Positions 24,440 through 35,815 of a stretch of DNA of 64,000 nucleotides are shown one piece after another. The translations under genes were made by a program, and so were the position numbers. The notes under the pieces are model-generated. The model did no database searches and had not been told where the DNA came from. It saw nothing but the letters and a program-made list of their open reading frames with translations. Location of the stretch: the NCBI GenBank assembly GCA_026419785.1, contig JAODTK010003888.1, positions 202,501-266,500 of the forward strand. Reading direction: 5' to 3'. The first letter of the stretch is position 1; the number at the start of each line of letters is the position of its first letter. The stretch is from Sclerodactyla briareus. Lineage: Eukaryota; Echinodermata; Holothuroidea; Dendrochirotida; Sclerodactylidae.

Positions 24440-27235
24440 GCAGCCTCGCTTCCATGTGCAGTAATTCTTCAGGGCTATTCACACCATGGCTAATACTAAG
24501 CCGAGCGTTTACTTTTGGCAGCACAGTGGTCTACACTAATATTATGGTAGAAATGTGAATACTATCATGGCCTATACTAATTGCTTCAGTTTTAAGCACC
24601 TGAACACGACACGTTCGCGTTTTTCAGTTAAGTTTTTGTGCATTACCATTACCACTCAACACGGAATCTGCTTTTGCTGTTATTATTAATTCCATAATAC
24701 CCCTTGAGTCCCCTTTTGTTAGTTCATCTCAGTTTCCTGTTACAGGTTCACTTAATTCCGTTGTACGACAGCAATAGAAAGATTAAACGACAAAGGGTCT
24801 GACTGATGAACGCTCGGTCGAACCGAGGTCAAAGTTAATCCGAGTACGGCATTGCAATACCAAATCTAGAGACGTAATTTATTCTATCTACGGTTAACAA
24901 GACGGACAATGATTGACAACAAAAGTCGTGTGTGTATAACACCAGCGATTTGCTGGAAATGTGAGGCTCCTCCGGACTGTATAGACCTTCGCACTCTGGG
25001 ACATTGTTCAATAATTCTGAACAAAATTATATTGTCATCACTTTTTCGACGCGTTTAGGCACTAAGCATAATATCATGTTCTCAAACACACGTCATCAGT
25101 ACATTACATCAATGGCATTCATTCAAATATCCTAACCTACATCTTTTCACCACCATCTAGGTCTACCTCATGCTTATGTACTTTTGTGACATATAGGCTA
25201 ATGCCATCTTGGGATTGCGTGAACCTGGCTATCTCGACCACAAATCTTCTCAATTTTTGGTGCAATTCTTGGCAATTTGACGATCGAGAATTCGGTTCAC
25301 TTGAGTCTGATTAAAGATCACAGTATTCCCTACGCAGTGAAGTAGGAGCTCGAATAGATATCATCAAGTCCAATCGATCAGCAGGCTGCTATAACTACCC
25401 CCGCTGTACTTTTAGCATTAGTATGTTCCCACGTAGGTTCCTAGTCTATGTAGAGACTGTCGAGCTATGTTGATCAGTGATGCTTCGTTGTGCAGTGAAC
25501 GTGAATGACGGACTGAATGTCACGGGGTAAATAGACCACATAACAGCGTATACTATGGCCATGCAGGCTGGTAATTGGGCCTATACATTTTATTTGGTTG
25601 CTGTGGCAAGCTCCGATGCTGTTCTCGAAATCAACCTTGAATACGCTCATTAATTCTCGAATTGTACCGTTGATAGAAGGATAATCAATTTTCAATTTCG
25701 ATGAAGCACGCCGGATGGCCAGATATATGAGAACATCATTGGTATTTTAGCCGAAATATCAGCATTCGGTAATAAGACGGAGGACTGCTGAATGACGAAT
25801 TCGAAATATGACACCGCCGACTAAATTGATTAATTACTGGATAACGCTCCATACTGCAGTCATGTGACGAATGACAGCAAATGAAGCTCTTCTCTGATTT
25901 GTGGCTGAGAAATACACTAGATTTAGTCAGTAATTTGACCTGCTCAACGTCGATTTAAAATGGTGCTACTTTGACGTCATTTATTGCCTATTCATGGTAT
26001 AGATCGCGCACTTCGAACTGAAATAATAAGCGGCCCCGAATATTTCTTCGTTACCTCCGTATATTGTCCGTTATTCCCCCCCCCCCCCTCCTGTGAGACG
26101 GGAATGGGGGAGGTTGTAGACTATGTCCGTGTTATTCTCGGTCTATTGTAATATGCGATCAGAGGAGAGGGCTTGTTTTGAACTCAGGGGTTTGCACAAA
26201 TTGATATATCGGTAGTGGTAGGTTTATTCATTCCCGGTCAATAAGTCACGAGGTAAACTTTAAAAACAGTGTTTAATAGGTCAAACGCTCCACTGAACAA
26301 TATTTGCTATAGGCTACCACTTTTACGTGTTAATGCTGACCACGGTGTCAAATTCCTAAAGGTAATGTAACTATATGATCGCCACGCGTATAGTGTCCAA
26401 TCGCTTGACATATTTGAACTATTATTGCGTTTCGGAAACGATGACAAAATAGTGTGTATAGCCTATGGCAAGGTTGTGATCCCTAAACACATTTTAAGAG
26501 TACACTCGAGCGACAATGAGCGGTCGTTGGGTAAGGGATGGGCTATACTTCTGCATGACCTCCAATTACGAGCAATATGACCGATAGTGTTCCATTCTTT
26601 CGCCCGCATTGCCCAGAAATAGGTCGACCACATTTACATGATATTATGCATCCCGATATATTTGTGGCCGTTACCCAAACTTGTTTCCTGCTCGTTGGAG
26701 CTGGTGTCCATGTGGTCGACAGCAATCTCACCCCCCCCCCCCCCTCACCCCATTTAAAATAACATATTCCCCTCGGTGCTAAATCGGCTTGCGTGATCCC
26801 ACCACCGATCAGCATTTCTAATTAGTTTACTCTGTCTACGTTTTCTTCTCCCTTGTGAATGTTTACGCTCCAGAAGTAGAGAACATGATTCAAAGGCCAC
26901 TGGTCATGTAAAAGCAACTTATAGCTGGACTAACACGGGGGACCGCCCGAAGGCATTTCCCACACCCCAAGTTTTGAGTTTCTGTTGCCAAGTTTACACG
27001 ATTCACATGCAGGAATTGGCATTATAGGCATGATAGGTCGGGGGACGTTGCGAAGGCTGCCTATATAATCTATACACAGTGAAGGATGCCATTTTAAAAG
27101 GCGAGAAGTGGTGATGATAAAAATGGAGAAAAAAATGAATGAGGTTCGTCTTCATAGGCTATTATGTGAAGGCGTATTCAATTTCTTAACATCCAATTGC
27201 CGTTAAATGAAATAACCACACATCGTTTGCAAAAT
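24440..27235. other. Unannotated non-coding stretch
   Basis: No gene, RNA or mobile element is recognisable. C runs occur at about 26077-26088 and 26730-26744. Open frames are short and unsupported. Confidence 0.5.
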
Positions 27236-27506
27236 GATATTATTATTATTATCATTGTTGTTGTTATTATTATTATTATTTATTATTATTATTATTATTC
27301 AATAATGATATTATTATTATTATTATTATTATATTATTATTATTATTCTTATTATTATTATTATTATATTATTATTATTATTATTATTATTATTTTATTA
27401 TTATTATCATTATTATTATTATTCAATAATGATATTATTATTATTATATTATTATTATATTATTATTATTTATTATTATTATTATTATATTATTATTATT
27501 ATTATT
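27236..27506. repeat. Long ATT/TTA microsatellite
   Basis: About 270 bp of almost uninterrupted (ATT)n. A CAATAATGATA-type interruption recurs near 27299 and 27423, suggesting internal duplication of a larger block of about 124 bp. The long open frame across it (isoleucine, leucine or tyrosine runs) is an artefact of the repeat. Confidence 0.95.
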
Positions 27507-28019
27507 GATCAATAATTCACGACCCACGCTGTGCGGTTAACGCCCTACAGTCATATGGGCAGGGCAGGGGTAATTGAGTCATATTCCCAGTCATACACAA
27601 TGATTATATTTAGTAATATGCTTGGATGGGTTTCTGTGAGAAATTACTACGACCGCAGCACTTAAGAAAACTTATTCCACATAGCCTTTTAAAGCCTAGG
27701 CTTAATAGAGATGATATGGGCTCCTGGGATAATAGCGTGTGATTAATTATGCAAGGCGACACTTTACGGGTCAAGTAACCCTAAACGAGGGTTATATTAT
27801 TTTAATTAAATAAACAAGAGGGATAGTAACTACGTTGGAACTGCATTTGAATCAGTTAAAGGACTCTGCCTGCTGGGCGGGTGGTTGTAGGATACACAGG
27901 ATACGCTCACGGAGAGGGTGTCGGAAGCATCATGCATATGGTAGCAACTGGCGAAACAGCGGCTAGTGACGCTTGCATAGCGTCTCGACGAAGAATCATC
28001 TTTGGCCTCTTCCGGCATT

Positions 28020-28200
28020 AACTCATATACCGGTATATCGTCACCACGATATATCAGTACAATGTGAGTTTCGGTATACCGTGGTGCGATTTTTTTTTTT
28101 TGGGGGGGGGGGGTGACGTCAGGTGTAACGAGACAATACCGTCTTTCTTTTTGAAGTTTACCTACGGTATTATACACACCCACGTGTCGCTAAACGATAC
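28020..28200. repeat. Diverged copy of a cgatat/ggtata repeat
   Basis: Words such as ATACCGGTATATCG, TTCGGTATACCGTGG, TGACGTCA and acgatacttcaatatcg recall the segments at 11749-11905 and 1570-1735. A T12-G12 tract (28090-28113) lies inside. Homology between the three is suggestive rather than proven by eye. Confidence 0.4.
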
Positions 28201-28868
28201 TTCAATATCGTATAAATGTTAAAGGGGCATAGTATATGATTAGGACAATTGATGTTGAGCTGTTCGGTTAGGCTGGAAGGGTTTTCGCCCTCATTATCAT
28301 GTACCCTTTAACAGTTCATGGCTGTCAAAGGTCAATATCGAGCGTTGTCTAGTATCCAGAGTTAGTTCGTATCATGGTAACACACATATTGCAGACGGGC
28401 GGTTCGTCCATCTTTGTGATATATGTACGTATTTGTACTATCTTGGCGAGTCGACCTCCACAAGTCTGGTAGCACCTTCACCGTCCGACTAACCTTTACT
28501 TATTGAACTTCGGAAGTCAGATAAAAGGAATATGTCAAGTATAGAGTGATATTTTTGCCTTTTTGACGTCACTATATAATATTCTGAAAATTACTGTTCA
28601 GTAGGCGTGAGATATTTCTTGGTTTGCCTGTTAATTCGGCGGAAGGAGGAAAATAATTAAGTAGGCTATTTGAGAGAAAAATCATAACCTTCGTGGTGAT
28701 TGAATCAACATAGTATACAGGCATAATAGTGTGGTGGTTATAGTGTAATCTAGTATAGGAAGTGAAGAGCCTCTAAAGGAGTCAACTAAAGTTAACGTAG
28801 TGGCAAAATCCAGCCCAAGTTCAGCTAGTTTGTTTGTTTAAATGGAATTGTGGGGCACTGTGTTTTTG

Positions 28869-28869
28869 C

Positions 28870-28907
<38 letters not shown>

Positions 28908-28911
28908 TTCG
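28869..28911. repeat. GTT microsatellite
   Basis: About 14 perfect GTT units. Confidence 0.95.
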
Positions 28912-29314
28912 TTCGAAAATGTCGACCACCACCCACAACGGAATTTATCGAGGTCTTTGATATGACGTCAGACCACTTGGCCATATGGAGTCTATGGCTC
29001 AGATAGTATTTAACGACGCATCAACAGGTATACCCTCCGTAAACACAGTAGTTATAGAATTTAAACACGTTTGGAAATATGTTACCGTGATATCACTGAG
29101 ACTCTCAAAAGTATGTAGTCCATTACTGAAAGTTTACCGGTAGTGATTATCTGGTGTTTAACTGTAAACCATGAATGAATAGACCTATGAACGCGTCAAC
29201 CGTGATTCGAAAACAGAGTGATTAGGGTGTACAATTACTCAAACACTAGTTTTTATAACGTGGTAGAGATACAAAACGAATATACAGGAAGATGTCAAGA
29301 CAAGGCAACATCGA

Positions 29315-29595
29315 GTATCTGTGTAAGTTTGTTTATTCGTTTGTTTTTAGAATGTAGATTCACCCCACTATACGGAGTCTTCGCCCTGAATCCTCTGGAC
29401 GCCTCTGCCTGGAAAAATGAGAAAGAAGATAGGGTTGCCAGCCCGGACTACTGTAAAAGATTGCCAGATGTTCGATGGCGCGGAGGTGGGGTGAAAAGTG
29501 GCAATATGGGGTAAGTTTGAGTAAGTACATAATTGTCTGTGTTCTTTGTTCATTCGTTTGTTTTAGAATAAAGTATGCACCCCACCGTACGTAGC
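29315..29595. repeat. Partial tandem duplication, ~210-bp spacing
   Basis: The blocks at about 29315-29380 and 29531-29595 share TTCGTTTGTTTT(T)AG followed by an AATGTAGATTCACCCC-like sequence. Each block looks like a 3' splice site, and GTAAGT lies between them at 29512-29517. The arrangement resembles a duplicated intron end. I could not link it to a coding frame, since the second block has stops in all three forward frames. Confidence 0.5.
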
Positions 29596-29959
29596 GTAGC
29601 CTACTATGGGCCTGCCGGTAATTTCCGCTCAGAAGGGGAGACTCATTCAAACTAACAGAAAACAATCGCAACAGCAGTTCTCGCGGTCGTTGGAAACGTT
29701 ACCGTTCCTCCCGGCTCTCGAGGCCTCCAACAATCCACAGCCTCCTCCTCCTCCTAATCTCCGCGACGGCGACTTGCCAATTTTCCGCCCTCCGGTGAGG
29801 CGTATCCTCCCCCTCCCCTTTCCTCTTTATTTCCGTTTCAGATTCAAGAACCGAGACCAACCTGCCCCAAGATCCATCATACGTTTTCTTCTTCTTCGAA
29901 TCGAAAGTCGAATGCTTCTGAAAAAGATGCCCGGGATTGCAATGATTCCCTATCTGTAA

Positions 29960-31290
29960 GTCTCCAGTTTCTCTGGTCGATCATTTCTGAGTTGCGTCTA
30001 CTTCGAAACAGTAGCCAATCAGTTACCGTGTACGGAGGGTTGTGGTCTTCCTTCCGATGAAGAGAGACATGTTGCACGAAGCAAGGACTTACGTGCAGCT
30101 TAGCCTATCATTATGCCCACGAGGCCATCGACTCCAGCGCTCTGCGCTAATACGCCATCAATTTTTAATGCATTAATGCGCATCCGCAGGATTGAGCTAA
30201 ATAAAACTAGATCTGTGCATTCTGGCAAGAGGTCGCGAAGAGGGGTAGTACGGTCTCTCAAGCCATCGGATCAGTGTTTGATAGGGCGGAGTGATCTCTT
30301 AGGAACAAACTCCCGATGGGGCGTTCTCTGTTCTGTTTTCACCTTATCGTGTTTTGCGGAGCACGTGCGTCAGTTTATGATTTGTCAATAACCCATCTAG
30401 AAACTCTCTATGAGCATCGTTAACTCCCCGTCGTTGTCGCATCAGAGGAAAAACACATGTGTGTGTGGGGGGAGGGGGGAGGTTCATCGGTGATATTTTC
30501 TTGAAAGGTTGGGAGCGTGCCTTCAAATTTTGACACTCACGCACGTGATGACAAGGATCTCCTTTCCCAAATCCGTATTAGAGATTAAAAATACAGTGAT
30601 ACCGTCTTGTGGGCATGTCAGTCTGTAAGTGGGGGCGTATGCGAATAAGGCTAAGCTAGCGAGCGATGTTAGCAGTGACGCCAAATCGGAATGCTGATAT
30701 AAAAAACAGGTGAAGTTTCCTATAATAAAGAAATTAATATTCGAAAAACGGCTGGTTGAATTACATTCATATACATTGAACGCTGCGTTTCTTCCGAAGT
30801 CGAGATTTTGGAATTACTAGATGGGAAGTTAATACTACCGTACGTGTTACAACGTTGGGGTGACGTGGTAAGGAAATCCTTTCATAGTTTCGCTACCTGG
30901 TATAAACGGTAAACATGACTTCCAAAAAACCGAACCAAAAGGTACAAGGTCAAAATTGTTAATTCATGCATTCACCCGGTAAGAGCAAGGCTATATAAGC
31001 ATTAAGACCGCATCAGAGCAGTTGGCAACGCATCCGGGTGTTTTAGCTATGACTGTGAGCTCAACACACGTAGCGACGAATTTTCCCGTAGTTTCCTTTG
31101 GCCAAATGTGTTCGCTATACTCAGATGCACACGAAAACGTATGAAGGACTTTTAAGAATTAGGTAGGAATGTGGTTACTTCTATTGGGTCGTCCGCAATG
31201 AGAAGAACGATGATGCGAATGTGAACATATTCAATGGTCGGCAGACGTTCTCTACTTATGTTCACCTGCGGAGGCCCCTCCCCCTCAGAA
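29960..31290. other. Unannotated non-coding stretch
   Basis: No gene is recognisable. A short GT/G-rich patch lies near 30453-30480. Open frames at 30113-30391 and nearby have no family resemblance. Confidence 0.5.
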
Positions 31291-31575
31291 CCAGAAATCC
31301 AAAAGGCTAAGTGATTACTCGACTCTTCCTGACAACCAAGGACACCATGACAAATGGAAAATTGTACCAGCTCGTTATGGGTAACATAACTCTGACAAAT
31401 TTTCCATTTTCCAACCAACCATATGGCTCCTATACTCTTGCTACCAAGTAATGAGCTTCGGTTCGTTTGTCCAGTGGGTAGAGTTTCGTTTCACCACATC
31501 CAAAATTGGCCAAAATATCGACTTTTACCATGTTTCTATTTTTTTGACCAAAATTCAACTCACCCGAATTGGAAC
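31291..31575 (-). repeat. Diverged copy of the ~310-bp family
   Basis: Blocks such as TGGCTCCTATACTCTTGCTA and CCAAAATATCGACTTTTACC match 15835-15860 and 16110-16135 of the inverted array. The segment 31340-31400 (ATTGTACCAGCTCGTTATGGG) matches 15772-15795. The copy is partial and old. Confidence 0.65.
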
Positions 31576-34450
31576 GATTTGATTGGTATTACATCCAACC
31601 CAACGGGAAATACAAAAAAAAGTTTTCATGAATAAATCACCACAGACAACGCACACCCATACACTGTAGGGTACCTACATTTCCGTCAGCTCACACGAGT
31701 TTACTGTCTGAAGTTAGTAGATAGTCTCTTGATATTATGGGAAATCATGATGCGCGCCAAAGGTCATCCGAGCTAAATAGCATTCCGTATGCCTACGATT
31801 TTTCTCAGTACTTATAATACCTCCCGGCTGCCTGCCCGGACCACAAAGTCTAGTTATAGAGGCCGGAACTGTATTGGCTGTCATGCTGTTTGGGCCTCGT
31901 CACTCATTGTATAACCTGTTAACTGGGATACCGACAGCTTCACTTCACCAATTATATCTTTATTATGACTGGGATGTAGATCATTTGATCGACGGAAATG
32001 TTTCCATCTTTCTGATATCTCCGCGACCATTTATTCGTTCTACTGCAATTTTCCCCCGATTGCGGTAGAAGTCGTCAATCCGGCCCGATTAAATCTCTCG
32101 TCTCTTTGGAAGAGTGGCTGAAAAGGATTGCGCATCGGCGTGCCTACTATAATTGTGCACACCTTGTACTTCCAATCTTCTTCCTTTTCGTTAGGAATAT
32201 TGCTTACTATCAATATTCCGCTCTCCCTATATGCGGACCAGTTTTTATTACCTACTTGAACGAACACATATATCGGATAACGAAGTATCACGTACTTGAC
32301 GTGTGGGCGAGTCACGTTCGTTTGAAGTCTAGCGATATACTTTGTCAATCACCGTTTATGAATTCTATAAAATGTTCACGACCCTACCTCCCCGACCAAT
32401 CTGGTTGCTTTAATGCTTTGGTAAAACACCAGCGCACTACAAACAGCCTCGAAGCGCAAGCAAGCACCGAAACAAAGGTTACGTGTGTAATCGACGCCTC
32501 GGGCGCCCTGTCGTAGCCCACTATATGAGTCAGTTTTGTAGCGTACGGATCTCATTTCTATGGGAGCCGCAAAAAGTCTTTCGAATCTTCAAAAGTTGTC
32601 TCCCTCGGATTTCATCCCAAAATAATTGTTACTCGCAACTACGTGAATTGGTTGCGCGTTTTTTCGGACATTCGACTGTTCGATGCAAATTAAGTGCACT
32701 TCGTGGAAAAGCGATTATGGATTTTCCAAAGTTGGGTAAAATGGTTTTGGAAAGAATTGAGAACTCATAATTTAAAGTGTTTCTACTGTGTACTGACTAC
32801 GATGAATGTTTGTAGTGGAGGGTTACTCTCATATTTCAATTACTAGCCACTATTGAGAAGGCTCTGAAAGGGTCAATGACACTTTTAGAAGGAAATGTAA
32901 TTGTCTCTCCTGATGGCAATACGACCCAGGATAACGGATTTAGTTGTTAAAACCCCCTTTCCTAATATTCTTTCCTTCAAATTCATTCTTTTAAAGTTTT
33001 AAAAAGACACTTTGAAATAAGCAGAAAATATGTTCCGTCTGTGTGGTATATAGAACCTACTATCCCTATTGATACCTGCGATGTCCCGATGTAGCCTTTA
33101 TGTTTTAATATAGTGAAAACTATATTAACCCCACTAGCGTCCCCAAAATAACTTATACTATAAATTACCGGTCCATGTCGAAATGTTGGAGACAATCATT
33201 GCCCTGGGCCTCGAGCTCATTTGCATCGCAGACAGTAGTAGAATCGTTTAACATTCCTCGAACTTACGGGACACAATAAACGACACTGCTTGTCTTGTTC
33301 CTCGTATAGTCTTTCAAAGGAATGCATTTCCAATGTTTCAGTTAACACCGACGTCATAGAAGAAACAGTATATCAGAGGATTTCTCCACGACTTATTCGA
33401 TGCCAATCCAAATATCATGGAATCATCGGCTTCACACGCGCGCATCTACATGAACAGCAGCAAACCGACAGAGAAGGGGTACCAAACTGAAAACAAAAAA
33501 AGAAAGAAAAAAAAATACCGAGGAGAGAACGGCTGGTACATTTTGAAGGCGGGACAATGAATCTGTTTTATTCCGCATTCCCATCATGTCCAACACAACA
33601 TTAAGGCAACCATACAAACCTGCCTAATTAAGGGCCTTTATTTTCAGGTTTACGTAAACAGTGTCCTATCAGCGTGAACGCGAAAAAAAAATCGCAACAT
33701 TATTCCGATTGATTTCAAGTTTTGCCGCCCTTTGCTTCGGAACCTGACCAGAAATAACGAAATGAACGCAACCCCTGCCCATTTTTTGACTTTTTCGGGG
33801 CCAGGGGGAGACGTTTTCTGGGTTGTCCAATTAAAGTTCGCCTTTGGACAAACCGTCTGGTTGCAATAAATAAATAAAACCACATAACCGAAACATAACG
33901 CCTAGACGCACACTGCGTAGATGGCGACTCCAAGGCGGTGACTTTTTCTCAAGCATTCTGGTATTCACGCTCTTGATGGAGAGATATATTCAGTAATAAA
34001 CAAACGCCTACCACCTCCGTCCTCTGCCACAGCGTTGTTATATTGGATACTAAGTGATGTGGCAATGTGTATTGGATTCCAGCTGTTAGGAAAACGGCTT
34101 ACTGCTAGCTTCTGCCTTAAACCCGGAACAATCACGCGAAAATAAATACCCTGTGTCGAGGCAGCAAGCCGAATTGCTTCGTAATTTAACCTCTAAACCT
34201 CTAATTGAGCTGAACATCTGACTCAACAATTCAGTTCGGTGCCCTCCCGACGGAATTCTCGGAGAAATGGACCCTTGTAGGCCCGCCACGTAACTCCGTG
34301 TTGTGTATGAAACAAAATGGAAAGTTGTCGACCATTTCGGATAATATTACTCTCACCCTCCATACCCCCCTCCCTCTCCCGCGCCCGCCCGAATGACAGC
34401 GCCTGTCAGGGATTATACATTAGGTCTGTACGAACCATAAAACAATCGGT
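31576..34450. other. Unannotated stretch; possible LRR-gene intron
   Basis: This region lies 3' of the LRR first exon on the minus strand and would be its first intron if the gene is real. I looked for further leucine-rich-repeat exons by eye and found none that were convincing. The plus-strand open frames at 32106-32516 and 32483-32770 are within the length expected by chance. Confidence 0.4.
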
Positions 34451-34456
34451 ACTTAC
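34451..34456 (-). other. Splice donor of the LRR first exon
   Basis: On the minus strand the coding sequence ends ...CAG AAA CTT and is followed immediately by GTAAGT, a consensus 5' splice site. It falls exactly between codons (phase 0). The open frame continues only 16 more codons before a stop, as expected of intron sequence. Confidence 0.75.
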
Positions 34457-34702
34457 AAGTTTCTGCAATTCCAACTTCAACTCCGCGGTCATATTGCCGA
34501 AGATTTGTTTTAGGCTGGAGAATTTCCCCGATTGTTTGCAGACGACCATTCCATCCACGGGACACTTACAGTAATTTGGACAGGGGAACTCATCCGGATC
34601 CGAAGCAGAAACCAAAGTCCTTCCTACAGCCCCTGCGGCTACCAACATCAGAGAGAAGGCGAGAAGGCCTGGCCTCTGGTGTCCTCGTTGGACCAACTTC
34701 AT
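34457..34702 (-). CDS. First coding exon, extracellular LRR protein (partial)
   Basis: The exon encodes 82 residues. Residues 1-10 are basic (MKLVQRGHQR), 12-27 are hydrophobic, and a signal-peptide cleavage near residues 30-34 is plausible. A cysteine cluster follows with C41, C45, C47 and C55, spaced C-x3-C-x-C-x7-C, the pattern of a leucine-rich-repeat N-terminal cap. Residues 60-82 have alternating leucines (LKLELQKL), like the first repeat strand, and there is one N-glycosylation site (N70-M-T). The ATG has A at -3. The exon ends at a phase-0 GTAAGT donor. The product should be secreted or the outer part of a membrane receptor. The cap-plus-strand layout recalls glycoprotein-hormone-receptor-type LRR receptors, but many LRR proteins share it, so the family is not decided. 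Downstream exons were not found. Confidence 0.72.
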
Positions 34703-35440
34703 TGTCCGCGTCTGGGGTATTCCGCAGCTTCGGTGAATCTCGTCCGGAATAGCAACTGAGACAACTGATTTTTTTTTTTTCTCCAGTTTACCTCGACCCA
34801 GATTATTTTGCTTCTATCAGTATTGTCACGTGTCTACATTAATTGATTCGACGGAGTTAGCACCAGTAGTACCGTTCCAGGCGCATAGTCTACTAGCTGT
34901 GTGGATGGATGGAAGTGTGGACTGATACCAAGTAGTTGATCTCGTCACAGGCTGTTGCTAGGTCCTGGTAGTCCATGTGTATCCACGTGAAATCACATCG
35001 GTTATTCAGACACAGTCTTCGTATACCAGTCTTCGTATGACTAGTAAAAATGCTGTTGAACTTCAAGAGACACAAACCAGCAGTTTACTTTTTGCCGTAA
35101 TATCCATAGAATAAGGTCCATTAAAGAGTTACAGGCACATCCTTGCACGAAACAAACCATTAAGAATAGTGGTAGGTGAAATATGTTGCTTATGTTCCGT
35201 ACACTATATCAACGCTTGGTTCAATACGGAGAACAAACTATATACCTATCCTCGTCAGTGAAAACGAGATGATTGATTCCACTCCTCTTCCACTGTGCTA
35301 AGAACACGTTTGTCCCGGAACGGCATAACGCCGGTCCATTTAGATTATATAGCGTTCCTGTCGAAGACACGCAAATGTGATCGCTACTCGAGAAAGCGAA
35401 CAAGTGTTTCGAAAAGTGAACATGTAATATTCTAATGAAG

Positions 35441-35815
35441 CCCTCTCCGAGCGAGACCGCTACTATATACATGAAAGAGCCGGGCGCCGCACGTACGTAC
35501 GCCAAATCGCCTAATGAAGCCAGGAGCGTCGTGCCGCGATGAGGCAGGAGCGGTTGTATACTCAAGCTGACAAGTACTACTGTTCCGCGGCAGCTGGACT
35601 TATTCTGCCATCACAGAGGCACGTGCATGCTACGAGCCTACGATCGACCAGCAACATACTCCGCGAAAACCAAGAAGGACAAGACAAACTGACAACATCG
35701 TCTCGCAGGACTCGACGTCAGTCGAAGCAGGAACTTCCCGGAAAAACGCCTAATCGTAACCCTTCGCCGGTATGAAAAGTATGCTTGCACTGTCACACGC
35801 AACCGACGAAATATC
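35441..35815 (-). promoter_or_regulatory. CpG-rich block, candidate promoter of the LRR gene
   Basis: I count about 36 CpG dinucleotides in roughly 375 bp at about 52% G+C, so observed/expected is above 1; most of the window is AT-rich. The block lies about 740-1110 bp upstream of the LRR exon's ATG on the minus strand, a sensible place for a promoter or a non-coding first exon. No clear TATA box or transcript start is visible. The open frames at 35221-35565 (minus) and 35539-35775 (plus) could be by-products of composition. Confidence 0.35.

Noticed and set aside
27197-27508. Open frame rich in isoleucine, tyrosine and leucine
   Set aside because: It is an ATT microsatellite read in frame.
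32106-32516. 136-codon plus-strand open frame with a hydrophobic stretch
   Set aside because: Length is within chance expectation, with no family pattern and no convincing splice sites.
34086-34289. Second LRR exon on the minus strand
   Set aside because: A short leucine-containing stretch is present, but no repeat consensus and no splice sites in matching phase.
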